Under the pieces are notes generated by a model that saw only the letters and a list, made by a program, of their open reading frames with translations, had not been told where the DNA came from and made no database searches. The translations under genes were made by a program, and so were the position numbers. Shown in pieces: positions 15,039-24,056 of a stretch of 34,080 nt of DNA (the stretch's first letter is position 1; every line of letters begins with the position of its first letter). The DNA lies in assembly GCA_047623555.1 (NCBI GenBank), contig JBLHMP010000039.1, positions 1 to 34,080 of the forward strand, given 5' to 3'. Source of the stretch: NORP181 sp047623555 (lineage in GTDB: Bacteria > Pseudomonadota > Alphaproteobacteria > Rhodobacterales > Rhodobacteraceae).

Positions 15039-17228
15039 ATGTCAGATATCATCTACACCAAAGTGGATGAAGCGCCCGAGCTCGCTTCTGCGTCTTTCCT
15101 GCCGATCATCCAGAAATTCGCCGCCGCTGCAGGCGTGTCTGTTGGAACAAAAGACATCAGCCTTGCGGGTCGCATCCTGGCGACCTTTCCGGAATTTTTG
15201 ACCGATGCACAGCGCCAGCCGAACGACTTGGCCGAACTGGGCAAACTGGTTAAAACCGCTGGCGCAAATGTCATCAAACTGCCGAATATTTCCGCCTCGG
15301 TTCCACAGCTTGTTGCCGCTGTAAAAGAGCTTCAGTCTCAGGGCTACGCGCTGCCTGATTATCCCGAAGCACCGGCGAGCGACGCTGAAAAAGCTGTACG
15401 CGCCAAATATGACACGCTTAAGGGATCCGCCGTAAACCCAGTGCTGCGTGAGGGCAATTCGGACCGCCGCGCCGCCAGGGCTGTGAAAACCTTTGCCCAG
15501 AACAATCCGCACCGCATGGGCGACTGGTCATCAGACAGCAAAACCCGGGTCGCAGCCATGGCTGGTGGTGACTTTTTCTCAAACGAGGCGTCCGTCACAT
15601 TGGCCAATGAGGCCACCGCCAAAATCGTGCTGCAAACGGCCGATGGCGAAACCGTTCTGAAAGAGAGCATCACCTATCCTGCCGGTACAGTGGTCGATGC
15701 CACCTATATGAGCGCCGCCGCTCTTGACGCGTTCCTGGCTGATGAGATTGAGAAAACCAAAGCCGAAGGCACGCTGTTCTCGCTGCACCTGAAGGCGACG
15801 ATGATGAAGGTGTCAGACCCGATCATTTTTGGTCACGCCGTCAAGGTTTTCCTCGCGCCGGTGTTTGAAAAACATGGGCAACCGATGGCCGATCTGGGTG
15901 TGAACCCGAACTCTGGCATGGGTGATCTGCTGGAGCGCGTTGCTGATAATGCCGCGATCATGGCCGATATCGAAACCTGCATAGCCTCGCGTCCACCGCT
16001 GTATATGGTTGATTCTGACAAGGGCATCACCAACCTGCATGTGCCGTCTGACGTGATCATCGACGCCTCCATGCCCGCGCTGATCCGTGCGGGTGGCAAA
16101 GGTTGGGGCCCGGATGGCGCGGAATCAGACGCCAATTGTGTGATCCCCGACAATTCATATGCGCCAATCTATGACGAGTCGGTCAAGTTTTTCAAAGAGA
16201 ACGGCAAGCTGAACCCAGCCACCGCTGGCACTGTGCAAAACGTCGGACTGATGGCGCAGAAAGCCGAAGAATACGGCTCGCACCCGACTACGTTTGAAAT
16301 GCCAACTGCCGGCACGGTCAAGATGATCCTTGAGGACGGCACAGTATTGCATAGCCATGATGTACAGGCAGGCGACATCTGGCGTTCGGCCTCGGCGCGC
16401 AAAGCACCTATTGAGGATTGGGTGAACCTTGCCATCGCCCGTCAAAAATCCGAAGGCACTCGCGCGATTTTCTGGCTTGATGCGGCGCGCGCCCATGACG
16501 CCGAATTAATCGCCTATGTCACACCGATCCTTGTGGCCAAAGGCGTCGCGGATAAGTTTGAGATCATGCCCCCCCGCGAAGCCACCCGCGCCTCGCTGCA
16601 GACCATCACTAGGGGTGAAGACACCATTGCCATCACCGGTAACGTGCTGCGCGACTATCTGACGGATCTGTTTCCGATCCTTGAGTTGGCAACTTCTGCC
16701 AAGATGCTGTCGATCGTCAAGCTGATGAATGGTGGCGGCCTGTTTGAAACTGGTGCTGGTGGATCGGCCCCTAAACACGTTCAGCAACTTGTTGAGGAAA
16801 ACCATCTGCGCTGGGATAGCCTTGGCGAATTTTGCGCCCTTGGTGAAAGCCTGAATTTTCTCGCAGATACCAAGAACAACGAAAAGGCCCGCGTGCTGGG
16901 CCAGGCGGTTGACGCCGCGACGCAGGGTATTCTTGACAACGGTAACTCTCCGTCGCGCAAAGTTGGTGAGCCCGACAACCGCGACAGCCATTATTGGTTT
17001 GCGCGCTACTGGGCCGAAGCACTGGCAACACAGAACAGCGACGCAGATCTTGCCGCGCATTTCGCCCCAATCGCCGAAGCGCTAAACGTGAACGAGGCCG
17101 CGATCATCGCCGAGCTCGCGGCCCCTCAGGGCAGCGCTGCCGATTTGGGCGGTTATTTCCACGGTGATTTGGCCAAAACCACTGCGGTTATGCGCCCCTC
17201 AGAGACACTGAACGCGATCATCGGATAG
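15039..17228 (+). CDS. icd: Monomeric NADP-dependent isocitrate dehydrogenase
   Basis: The 729-residue enzyme is the monomeric type (Icd-II), about twice the length of dimeric enzymes and close to the usual 735-745. It oxidises isocitrate to 2-oxoglutarate and CO2 with NADP+ in the citric acid cycle. Family signatures include NPVLREGNSDRRAA (isocitrate and metal site), HRMGDWSSDSKTRV, NSGMGDLLERV and SDKGITNLHVPSDV. The start MSDIIYTKVDEAPE has GAGG six bases upstream; open frame further upstream to 14955 runs through the promoter. It is a stand-alone housekeeping gene, ended by a strong terminator. Confidence 0.95.
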   Translation: MSDIIYTKVDEAPELASASFLPIIQKFAAAAGVSVGTKDISLAGRILATFPEFLTDAQRQPNDLAELGKLVKTAGANVIKLPNISASVPQLVAAVKELQSQGYALPDYPEAPASDAEKAVRAKYDTLKGSAVNPVLREGNSDRRAARAVKTFAQNNPHRMGDWSSDSKTRVAAMAGGDFFSNEASVTLANEATAKIVLQTADGETVLKESITYPAGTVVDATYMSAAALDAFLADEIEKTKAEGTLFSLHLKATMMKVSDPIIFGHAVKVFLAPVFEKHGQPMADLGVNPNSGMGDLLERVADNAAIMADIETCIASRPPLYMVDSDKGITNLHVPSDVIIDASMPALIRAGGKGWGPDGAESDANCVIPDNSYAPIYDESVKFFKENGKLNPATAGTVQNVGLMAQKAEEYGSHPTTFEMPTAGTVKMILEDGTVLHSHDVQAGDIWRSASARKAPIEDWVNLAIARQKSEGTRAIFWLDAARAHDAELIAYVTPILVAKGVADKFEIMPPREATRASLQTITRGEDTIAITGNVLRDYLTDLFPILELATSAKMLSIVKLMNGGGLFETGAGGSAPKHVQQLVEENHLRWDSLGEFCALGESLNFLADTKNNEKARVLGQAVDAATQGILDNGNSPSRKVGEPDNRDSHYWFARYWAEALATQNSDADLAAHFAPIAEALNVNEAAIIAELAAPQGSAADLGGYFHGDLAKTTAVMRPSETLNAIIG

Positions 17229-17245
17229 TTTCATCCCCGATAAAC

Positions 17246-17283
17246 AACAGGGCCGCGCATCATTACGGATTCGCGGCCCTGTT
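17246..17283. terminator. Bidirectional rho-independent terminator
   Basis: A perfect 12-bp stem (AACAGGGCCGCG at 17246-17257 with CGCGGCCCTGTT at 17272-17283) and a 14-base loop follow icd by 17 bases. A short T run follows on the plus strand and TTGTTTA on the minus strand. It separates icd from the convergent sugar operon and can serve both. Confidence 0.85.
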
Positions 17284-17317
17284 TTGTCTAAACCCTATTG
17301 CGATCCCGGCTCTGTCC

Positions 17318-18046
17318 CTAGATCAGCGTGCCTCCATCAATGTTGAAACACTGCCCGGTCGCAAAGGAACTGTCGTCGCTGGCCAGATAAATGCACATGC
17401 TGGCGATCTCTTGCGGCGTGCCAAGTCGGCCCATGGGTTGGCGGTCAATAAACGATTGACGGGCGGCATCGACGCTTCCCATCTCTTTGCCAAGCTCGAC
17501 AATGCGCGCCTCAAGCGACGGCGACAGGGTGGTGCCAGGATTAACCGCGTTGCAGCGGATATTGTAAGGCAGATAGTCAATCGCGATCGATTTGGTCAGC
17601 CCGATCACAGCCCCCTTGGCGGCCCCATAGGCGCAGCGGTTTGGAAAGCCTTTGACCGACGAACAAAGCGAGGCAATGTTGACGATACTGCCGCCGTGTT
17701 GCTTCATTTTGCCAACGGTTTCGCGGATCACCAGATAGGCGCTGTTTAAGGTGATATTCAGCGTCTTGGCCCAATCGTCAGGCGCGCAATCCTCAATGGT
17801 GCCGTGATGAACATGGCCGACGCCATGCACAAGGATGTCAACGCGCGGCAAGTCGGCAAAAAATTCGGCGACCGCTTTGGCATCGGTGCAATCGACAACA
17901 ACAGGCGTCATTCCGACGACGTCATTAAGCGCGTCCGGATTGTTATCAAGCGCGTAAACCGTGGCACCACGTGCTGCTAACCCTTCGGCTGTGGCGCGGC
18001 CAATACCCTGCCCCGCTGCGGTCACAACTGCAATTTTATCTTCCAT
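17318..18046 (-). CDS. SDR-family sugar-acid dehydrogenase
   Basis: A 242-residue classical short-chain dehydrogenase. The cofactor loop TAAGQGIG is at 9-16, Asp34 after the second strand suggests NAD preference, and the catalytic Ser126, Tyr140 and Lys144 (YGAAK) are present. Overall pattern (NPGTTLSPSLEARI, QPMGRLGTPQEIASM) is close to the 2-keto-3-deoxy-L-fuconate and DHRS6-type dehydrogenases. It is the last gene of the sugar operon, 39 bases after the AGE gene. The substrate is probably a keto-deoxy sugar acid or sugar, but not certain. Confidence 0.85.
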   Translation of the reverse strand: MEDKIAVVTAAGQGIGRATAEGLAARGATVYALDNNPDALNDVVGMTPVVVDCTDAKAVAEFFADLPRVDILVHGVGHVHHGTIEDCAPDDWAKTLNITLNSAYLVIRETVGKMKQHGGSIVNIASLCSSVKGFPNRCAYGAAKGAVIGLTKSIAIDYLPYNIRCNAVNPGTTLSPSLEARIVELGKEMGSVDAARQSFIDRQPMGRLGTPQEIASMCIYLASDDSSFATGQCFNIDGGTLI

Positions 18047-18085
18047 AATCAGCCCCTTAATGTTTTTGGTGACAGCACAGGCCTG

Positions 18086-19372
18086 TCATATTGATACCGC
18101 ATTACCCCTGTGCTGGTTAAGCAGGCCACGGGTGATGCTGCCATTTGTCGGCAACATCGGAATCAGGCAGGCCTGAAGCGCGTGATACAAATCAGGCTTG
18201 CCGACAAAAACATTGTCCACTGGCCGCGAATTTGCATCAAGTTCAGAATACCATCCGCCACGGATATGATCGATGAAATTGCCATCAACAAAGGCCCAGA
18301 CCCGACGATACCAATCTTCAAAAACCGGGTCAGCGTCGATCGCCCCCAAGGCAGACGCCGCCGCAATACCTTCGGCGCAGGGCCACCACAAGCGGCTGAA
18401 CTGATTGGGTTTGTCATCCCAGTCCAATGCGTAATTTAGCCCACCTATGTCGGTGTTCCAGCCAGTATTAACCGCGGTCACAAACAATTTCTTTGCTGCC
18501 TCGGGCATCCAGTCATGTTGCTGCCGACCCAACTGCCAAAGCTGGATAAGCAGGCGGCTCCATTCTAAACCATGGCCAGGGGTCACACCCTTTGGCCGGA
18601 ACACCGGATCGCCGACAAAATCAAAATCAATGCTCCAATCATCGCGGAAATGTTCAGGAACCCGCCAACCGGATGCGCGCGCGTGGCGGTTCACGAAAAA
18701 CTCGGCGATGCCTTGGGCCATGTCGAGATAGCTTTGGTCGTCAGTGGCCTCATAGGCGGCCATCAGCGCTTCGGTCAGATGCATATTGGAATTTTGACCG
18801 CGATAGTCGCTGACACCTTGCCAGTCTACGGTGTATTCTTCGCTTGAGGTGCCATTCGAGGCCTCCCAAAACCGCTGATGAATGACCTCGCTGACATCAG
18901 CAAGCAGTCGATCGGCATCTCTGTGACCGACAATTTTGGCGGAACTGGCCGCAAGCAAAACAAACGCGTGACCATAGGCGCGTTTATCCGGCTGGGTTGG
19001 GTTTTGATCGTCGACCCCCCAGCAATAGCCGCCATTTTTGGTATCGCGATGCCGATTCCAGATGAAATCCATACCCTGATCAACATAGGTCTGGGCATTT
19101 GGGCGGCCCATCAGTTTGGCAATGGCAAAACAATGCACCATGCGGGTTGTGTCGTGTATTTGCCGCTCAGTTCCGTGATCGCCCGAGGTCGCGGCTATTG
19201 GCTGGCCCTCATGGCTCAGGATATGAAAACCACCAGCGGGATTTAGCAGATTTGGCTCAAAAAAATCAAACAAGGCATCCGCCTGTACCCGCAGCCATTT
19301 GCGGTGCTCTGACAGTCCGGCCAACCTGTTCGTGCTCGTTGTGGGCCGCATTTGCGGAGTTACATCTGGCAT
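18086..19372 (-). CDS. AGE-family sugar epimerase/isomerase
   Basis: This 428-residue protein belongs to the N-acylglucosamine 2-epimerase/mannose isomerase (YihS) family, an alpha/alpha barrel. Family motifs are RMVHCFAIAK, NSNMHLTEALMAAYEAT, TPGHGLEWSRLL and the C-terminal GKPDLYHALQACL, whose histidines act in aldose-ketose isomerisation. Members interconvert mannose and fructose, or epimerise N-acyl amino sugars or cellobiose; mannose isomerase is the best fit beside mannonate dehydratase. It overlaps the kinase gene by 13 bases; a later start at 19351 would remove the overlap. Confidence 0.85.
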   Translation of the reverse strand: MPDVTPQMRPTTSTNRLAGLSEHRKWLRVQADALFDFFEPNLLNPAGGFHILSHEGQPIAATSGDHGTERQIHDTTRMVHCFAIAKLMGRPNAQTYVDQGMDFIWNRHRDTKNGGYCWGVDDQNPTQPDKRAYGHAFVLLAASSAKIVGHRDADRLLADVSEVIHQRFWEASNGTSSEEYTVDWQGVSDYRGQNSNMHLTEALMAAYEATDDQSYLDMAQGIAEFFVNRHARASGWRVPEHFRDDWSIDFDFVGDPVFRPKGVTPGHGLEWSRLLIQLWQLGRQQHDWMPEAAKKLFVTAVNTGWNTDIGGLNYALDWDDKPNQFSRLWWPCAEGIAAASALGAIDADPVFEDWYRRVWAFVDGNFIDHIRGGWYSELDANSRPVDNVFVGKPDLYHALQACLIPMLPTNGSITRGLLNQHRGNAVSI

Positions 19373-20028
19373 GTCGCCCCCCCCTTATGGGTTTTGGTCA
19401 TAGGCGCGATTGTAATGTCTGCTGGCAGGCTCTCGCGGATCACCGTTGCGGCATTGGCCATGTCATTGCCACGCGCCCGATTTTCGGCCTCCGGTAACGC
19501 CATACCCTGATCAACCCAGCGCTGGATGAGCCTGTGTTCAAGCACATCCTGCGCCACGTCCAAACCGATTGTCAGGTCGTAATTTGTGGCCAATTGCAGC
19601 CACTCCGGGCGGTTAAGCATTAGATAATTACCCTCAACAATGATCACATCCACAGTTGCGCCAATCACTCGCCCGCCGGCGCGGGCGAGGTCCAGATCAC
19701 GGTCAAAAACCGGCACAACGACGTCTTTTTCGGCGGACCGTATGCGCGACAGAGTGGCGGCAAAACTGTCAATATCAAAGGTCTGCGGCGCGCCCTTTTG
19801 CGCGAGTTGGCCCCGGCTGCTCAGAACGGCATTGTCAAAGTGAAAGCCATCCATTGGCAGAATTTCGGACTGCCCTGCCCTTTGTGCATTCAGCGCCTGT
19901 TGCAGCATCTCGGCAAAGGTCGACTTGCCCGATGCCGGTGGTCCGGCAATGGCGACAATAAACCGAGTACCGGTCTGAAACTGACCGGAAATCGCCCGCA
20001 AAATTGTATCAAGATCGGCTTGCGTCAC
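19360..20028 (-). CDS. P-loop sugar/nucleoside kinase (FrcK-like)
   Basis: The 222-residue protein is in the uridine kinase/phosphoribulokinase/pantothenate kinase superfamily. It has P-loop GPPASGKST (29-37), PMDGFHFDN, VPVFDRDLDLA and a Walker B-like VIIVEGNYLML. Such kinases often sit in Frc-type sugar operons (FrcK in Sinorhizobium) and are thought to phosphorylate the imported sugar or its product. The start is GTG, overlapping the uxuA stop by three bases. Confidence 0.82.
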   Translation of the reverse strand: MTQADLDTILRAISGQFQTGTRFIVAIAGPPASGKSTFAEMLQQALNAQRAGQSEILPMDGFHFDNAVLSSRGQLAQKGAPQTFDIDSFAATLSRIRSAEKDVVVPVFDRDLDLARAGGRVIGATVDVIIVEGNYLMLNRPEWLQLATNYDLTIGLDVAQDVLEHRLIQRWVDQGMALPEAENRARGNDMANAATVIRESLPADITIAPMTKTHKGGATCQM

Positions 20029-21230
20029 GTCGATAATTCCTCGATCGCTGACATCACCCCGCGCAGTTCCGCCAGCCCGCGCAGCCGTCCAATCGCGGTA
20101 TAGCCGGGGTTTCCACCAGCGCCGATATCGGTCAGCAATTCGTGGCCATGATCCGGACGCATCGGAATGGATGTCACGGGATCACCGGCAGATTTTCGGC
20201 GCTGCTCTTCGTTCATCAGCGCCGCAATCACCCGGACCATATTGGTTGAACCGGCCAAATGATCATCCTCGTAAAAATCACACGGCACGCCACCGGTTTC
20301 ACGCCGCACGTTTCGCAGATGGGCGAAATGAATGCGCGGGCCAAAAATGCGCGCCATGTTCGGTAGATCATTGTCGGCACGCGCACCCAAGGACCCGACA
20401 CAAAATGTCATGCCATTGGCGGGCAAATCCACTGTATCAAACATCGCCTGATAATCAGATTGCGTTGACATGATGCGCGGCAGACCAAGGATCGAGAACG
20501 GCGGATCATCCGGATGACAGGCCAGACGCAGGCCAAGATCTTGGGCCAAAGGCGCGATTTCGGCCAGAAAATCGTAGTGATTTTGACGTAAGGTATCCGC
20601 TGAAATGTTATCCCATACCGCCAGACGGTCGGCAAATTCGGGCAAAGTCCAGCTTTCGCCAGACCCCGGCAAACCGGCGGTGAGGGTTTTGGTTAGCGTG
20701 ACTTTTTCAGCGTCGTTCATCGCCGCAAACATCTCAGCTGCCCGCGCTACAATGTCGTCGGGATAAGACTGGGCCGCCCCCTTGCGCGCAAGAATGTGGA
20801 TGTCAAACACCGCCATTTCGCAATGGTCAAACCGTAACGCCAGCCCGGTATTGGAATGCTTCCATTTCAGGTTTGTGCGGGTCCAGTCGAGAACCGGCAT
20901 GGTATGATAGGCGACCACGCGGATATCGGCGGCGGCAAGGTTGCGCAGCGTCTGTTTGTAGTTGTCCAGTTGCTGGCGCCAGTCGCCATTCCGGGCCTTG
21001 ATTTCATCGCTGATAAAGACGCTTTCAACCACATCCCAAAGCATGCCGCTGGGGCTGCCATCCGCCAGATGCGCGACCTCGGCTTTGCGCTTTGCGATCT
21101 CATCTGGCATCCAGACGTCACCGGGGGGAACGTGGTGCAATGCCGTGACTACGCCCTCAACCCCGGCCTGTTTCGCATCTGTCAAAGTGACCGGATCATC
21201 CGGTCCGTACCAACGCCACGTCTGTTTCAT
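20025..21230 (-). CDS. uxuA: Mannonate dehydratase
   Basis: A 401-residue TIM-barrel enzyme that dehydrates D-mannonate to 2-keto-3-deoxy-D-gluconate. Typical UxuA features are the opening MKQTWRWYGPDDPVTL, CHPDDPPFSILGLPRIMST (metal and substrate site), FCVGSLGARADND, HFAHLRN and PMRPDHGHELL. It is the pathway marker of the operon. Genes for uronate isomerase (UxuC) and a recognisable 2-keto-3-deoxygluconate kinase are not next to it. Confidence 0.93.
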   Translation of the reverse strand: MKQTWRWYGPDDPVTLTDAKQAGVEGVVTALHHVPPGDVWMPDEIAKRKAEVAHLADGSPSGMLWDVVESVFISDEIKARNGDWRQQLDNYKQTLRNLAAADIRVVAYHTMPVLDWTRTNLKWKHSNTGLALRFDHCEMAVFDIHILARKGAAQSYPDDIVARAAEMFAAMNDAEKVTLTKTLTAGLPGSGESWTLPEFADRLAVWDNISADTLRQNHYDFLAEIAPLAQDLGLRLACHPDDPPFSILGLPRIMSTQSDYQAMFDTVDLPANGMTFCVGSLGARADNDLPNMARIFGPRIHFAHLRNVRRETGGVPCDFYEDDHLAGSTNMVRVIAALMNEEQRRKSAGDPVTSIPMRPDHGHELLTDIGAGGNPGYTAIGRLRGLAELRGVMSAIEELST

Positions 21231-21247
21231 GTGCTACCTTTTCAGTT

Positions 21248-22039
21248 TCAGGTCGTTGGGGTTTTGGCTGGGCTGATATGAAAGGCGCGGCCAATCATCG
21301 GGTATTGTTCGACCTCATAAACCTGGCCGGTAATCGGTGCGCTTTGGTCTGACAGCCAGAAAACTGCGTGTTCGGCGATTTGGTCAGCCGTCAAAAGCGC
21401 GCCGCTTGGCGTATAGCTTTCGTGAACCAATTCATGCCAATTCTCGGGTCTGCCTTCGGTCGTCTGAATACGGTGTTCGTTTTCCGTCGCAGTCCAGCCC
21501 ACATCAATCTGGTTGATACGCACGCCTTTTGGCCCCAGCGAAAAACCCAGATTTCGGGTGATGGTTGCCAGCGCGCCTTTGGTTGCGGAATAGACCAGCA
21601 AAGTTGGCGCACCACAGGAGGCGTTGATCGAGCCGATGTTGACAATACTGCCGCCGCCTTGCTGCTCCATCACCGCAGTTGCCGCCTGAATCAACATCAA
21701 TGGCGCGCGGAAATTTACCGCAAACATTGCATCAACCAAATCGCTGGTCGCCGTTTTGAGCGTACAGCGATCAAGCCGCGCGGCATTGTTGACAAGCGAA
21801 TCAATGCGGCCATGTTTTTCGATCACAAAATCGACAATTTTCTGCGGCGCAGCCGGATCAATAAGGTCGGCCACAATGTATGACACATCCGCACCCAATT
21901 TTTGCGCGGCGGTTTCCAGTTCGCCAGCATCAAGCCCATGAAGAACAACCTTCGCACCCTGAGCATGGCATTTTTTTGCAATTGCAAACCCAATCCCGGA
22001 CGCGGATCCTGTCACCAAAACAACTTTGTCTGTTTGCAT
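21248..22039 (-). CDS. SDR-family oxidoreductase of the mannonate operon
   Basis: A 263-residue short-chain dehydrogenase with cofactor loop TGSASGIG (10-17), catalytic Ser137, Tyr150 and Lys154 (YSATK), and NAG replaced by NNAAR. It lies between transporter and uxuA genes; its start overlaps the ATPase stop by one base (TGATG). A role in making mannonate (for example from fructuronate or mannose) is plausible from position, but not proven by motifs. The tail after residue 240 (EQYPMIGRAFH) is unlike ordinary SDRs. Confidence 0.85.
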   Translation of the reverse strand: MQTDKVVLVTGSASGIGFAIAKKCHAQGAKVVLHGLDAGELETAAQKLGADVSYIVADLIDPAAPQKIVDFVIEKHGRIDSLVNNAARLDRCTLKTATSDLVDAMFAVNFRAPLMLIQAATAVMEQQGGGSIVNIGSINASCGAPTLLVYSATKGALATITRNLGFSLGPKGVRINQIDVGWTATENEHRIQTTEGRPENWHELVHESYTPSGALLTADQIAEHAVFWLSDQSAPITGQVYEVEQYPMIGRAFHISPAKTPTT

Positions 22040-22818
22040 CAGCCGGCCCCCATAGGGTCGCGCGTGTCATCAAGCGCCCCGACCATGTACTGAACAACCT
22101 CTTCTGAATTGGTCTCTGAGATCTTTTTTTCCGTCACTTTGCGACCGCGATGCATGATGATCAACCTGTCGGCAACCGCAAACACATCCGGCAGATTGTG
22201 GCTGATCAGAACAACCGGAACGCCACGATTTTTCAGGTTGTTGATAAGTTCCAGCACCTTCTTTTGTTCGGGCACGCCGAGGTTGTTGGTCGGCTCATCC
22301 ATGATCATCAGTTTGGCCTCCCAATAAACCGCGCGCGCAATCGCCACGGCCTGCCGCTGACCACCCGACAGCGTTTCAATCGGCGCCTTTGGGTCAGGGA
22401 GTTCAACATGAAGCGTTTTGAGCGCCTCAATCGACCGCGCGCGCATGAATTTGTCATCCAGTGGCCGCAATAGCCCACCGAAATAGCGGTTCTCCTTTTC
22501 CCGCCCAAGAAAGATATTACCGGCGATATCAAGGTTGTTGGCCAAAGCCAGATCCTGATAAATGGTTTCAATACCTTTATCCCGCGCCTCGATTGGGGTG
22601 GCAAAATTGACCTCTTCACCCTGAAAGGTCACGGTGCCTTCGGTACGGCTATGGGCGCCCGAAACACATTTGATCAGCGTCGATTTACCGGCGCCATTGT
22701 CGCCAAGCAGCGCCAGGACCTCGCCTGGGTAAATATCAAGGTTCACATTGTTGACCGCCGTCAGGCCGCCAAACTTTTTCGTCAGGTTTCGAACCGTGAG
22801 AATGGGTTGCTTTTCCAT
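22039..22818 (-). CDS. Sugar ABC transporter ATPase (FrcA-like, single domain)
   Basis: The 259-residue protein has one ABC domain, like FrcA and unlike two-domain RbsA. Walker A is GDNGAGKST (39-47), signature LSGGQRQ (150-156), Walker B LMIMDEPTNNLG (170-181) and switch His SHN. The usual EPTAALG of sugar ATPases reads EPTNNLG. The start at 22818 (MEKQPILTV) is one base after the permease stop; an open start at 22866 would overlap it. Confidence 0.9.
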   Translation of the reverse strand: MEKQPILTVRNLTKKFGGLTAVNNVNLDIYPGEVLALLGDNGAGKSTLIKCVSGAHSRTEGTVTFQGEEVNFATPIEARDKGIETIYQDLALANNLDIAGNIFLGREKENRYFGGLLRPLDDKFMRARSIEALKTLHVELPDPKAPIETLSGGQRQAVAIARAVYWEAKLMIMDEPTNNLGVPEQKKVLELINNLKNRGVPVVLISHNLPDVFAVADRLIIMHRGRKVTEKKISETNSEEVVQYMVGALDDTRDPMGAG

Positions 22819-22819
22819 G

Positions 22820-23968
22820 TTAATGCCCCGCAATCTTGTTCTTAATGGCGTCACGTGACTGATCAATCAGCACCGCAAGGATAACCACGGCCCCGACAAC
22901 GATGAACTGCCAGAACGACGGCACGTTCAACATCACCAGACCGGTTGTTAACACCGCGATGATTAGCGAACCGATTACTGTGCCAACAACAGACCCAGAA
23001 CCGCCAAACAGCGACACTCCGCCGATAATCACCGCAGCGATGGACGACAGCAAAAGCGAGTCGCCGATCACTGCTGACCCGGCAGTAAAGCGCAAAGTTG
23101 ACAGGAACCCGGCAATGCCTGCGGTTGCACCAGACAGCATATAAAGTTTGATAATATGGCGATCAACCGGCACGCCGGCCCGCATGGCAGCGATCTGATT
23201 GCCGCCTATTGCATATGTGTAGCGCCCGAATTTGGTGCGTCTGAGAACATAGATTGCGATGCCAACAACAATCGCGGTGACCAATACCGGGTAGGTAATG
23301 ATCCGGTCCATGCGGCGCAGCATTTCGCCAGTAACCTCGGGTTTGGTAAAGATGCTGAACCCGCCACCGTCGCCCCGGACAAAGTAGAACAGCGATTCAT
23401 TGCCGTAATCGCGAACCCCCGAGGGCAGCCCGATAACGGTGGTGTTTTCTGACATCAACAGCGCCAGCCCCCGCACAATGAACGACGTGCCCAAGGTGAC
23501 AATAAAGGCAGGCACTTTTAGTTTGGCAATAATCACGCCATTGAAAAGCCCGACCATGCCGCCGCCGATGGAACCGGCCAGAAACCCGGCAAGAACGGCA
23601 ACGGGTAACGGCAGCCCGGCATTATAGGCCTCTCGCAAGGCCAGCGCCGAAATAACGGAAGCAAAGCTCATCACCCACCCGACAGACAGGTCAATGCCGC
23701 CGCTGATGATGACAAATGTTTGCCCAAGCCCAAGCAACAACACCGGAGTGATAGCGACCAAGATATTCTGCGAATTTCGCACAGATAGGAAACTGACCGC
23801 GCCGCCGCTAACGACCGGCACCGCGATAATGAATATGAGGGCAAGACAGGCCAGAAACACCCAGGCCCAGACCTGCAACAGACTCAGGGCCAGTTTTTGT
23901 GGAAGAGCCTGCGATTTCATCGCCTCGGTTGCGGGATTTTGCGCTGCTTCGGGGGGCGTATCGGCCAT
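22820..23968 (-). CDS. Sugar ABC transporter permease (FrcC/RbsC family)
   Basis: A 382-residue integral membrane protein with around ten hydrophobic segments and the RbsC-type signatures GLGQTFVIISGGIDLSVGW, KVPAFIVTLGT and YAIGGNQIAAMRAGVPV. The N-terminal 35 residues are soluble and variable. Start 23968 has AAGGA seven bases upstream; open frame reaches 24013. It forms the channel with the adjacent single-domain ATPase. Confidence 0.9.
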   Translation of the reverse strand: MADTPPEAAQNPATEAMKSQALPQKLALSLLQVWAWVFLACLALIFIIAVPVVSGGAVSFLSVRNSQNILVAITPVLLLGLGQTFVIISGGIDLSVGWVMSFASVISALALREAYNAGLPLPVAVLAGFLAGSIGGGMVGLFNGVIIAKLKVPAFIVTLGTSFIVRGLALLMSENTTVIGLPSGVRDYGNESLFYFVRGDGGGFSIFTKPEVTGEMLRRMDRIITYPVLVTAIVVGIAIYVLRRTKFGRYTYAIGGNQIAAMRAGVPVDRHIIKLYMLSGATAGIAGFLSTLRFTAGSAVIGDSLLLSSIAAVIIGGVSLFGGSGSVVGTVIGSLIIAVLTTGLVMLNVPSFWQFIVVGAVVILAVLIDQSRDAIKNKIAGH

Positions 23969-24056
23969 CACGATATCCTTGGTATTTGCGGACAAAAAAT
24001 CCAGGAGCATCAAGGCTGACGCCCCCGGATAGTGTCAATATCTTAGGATCAGGTGC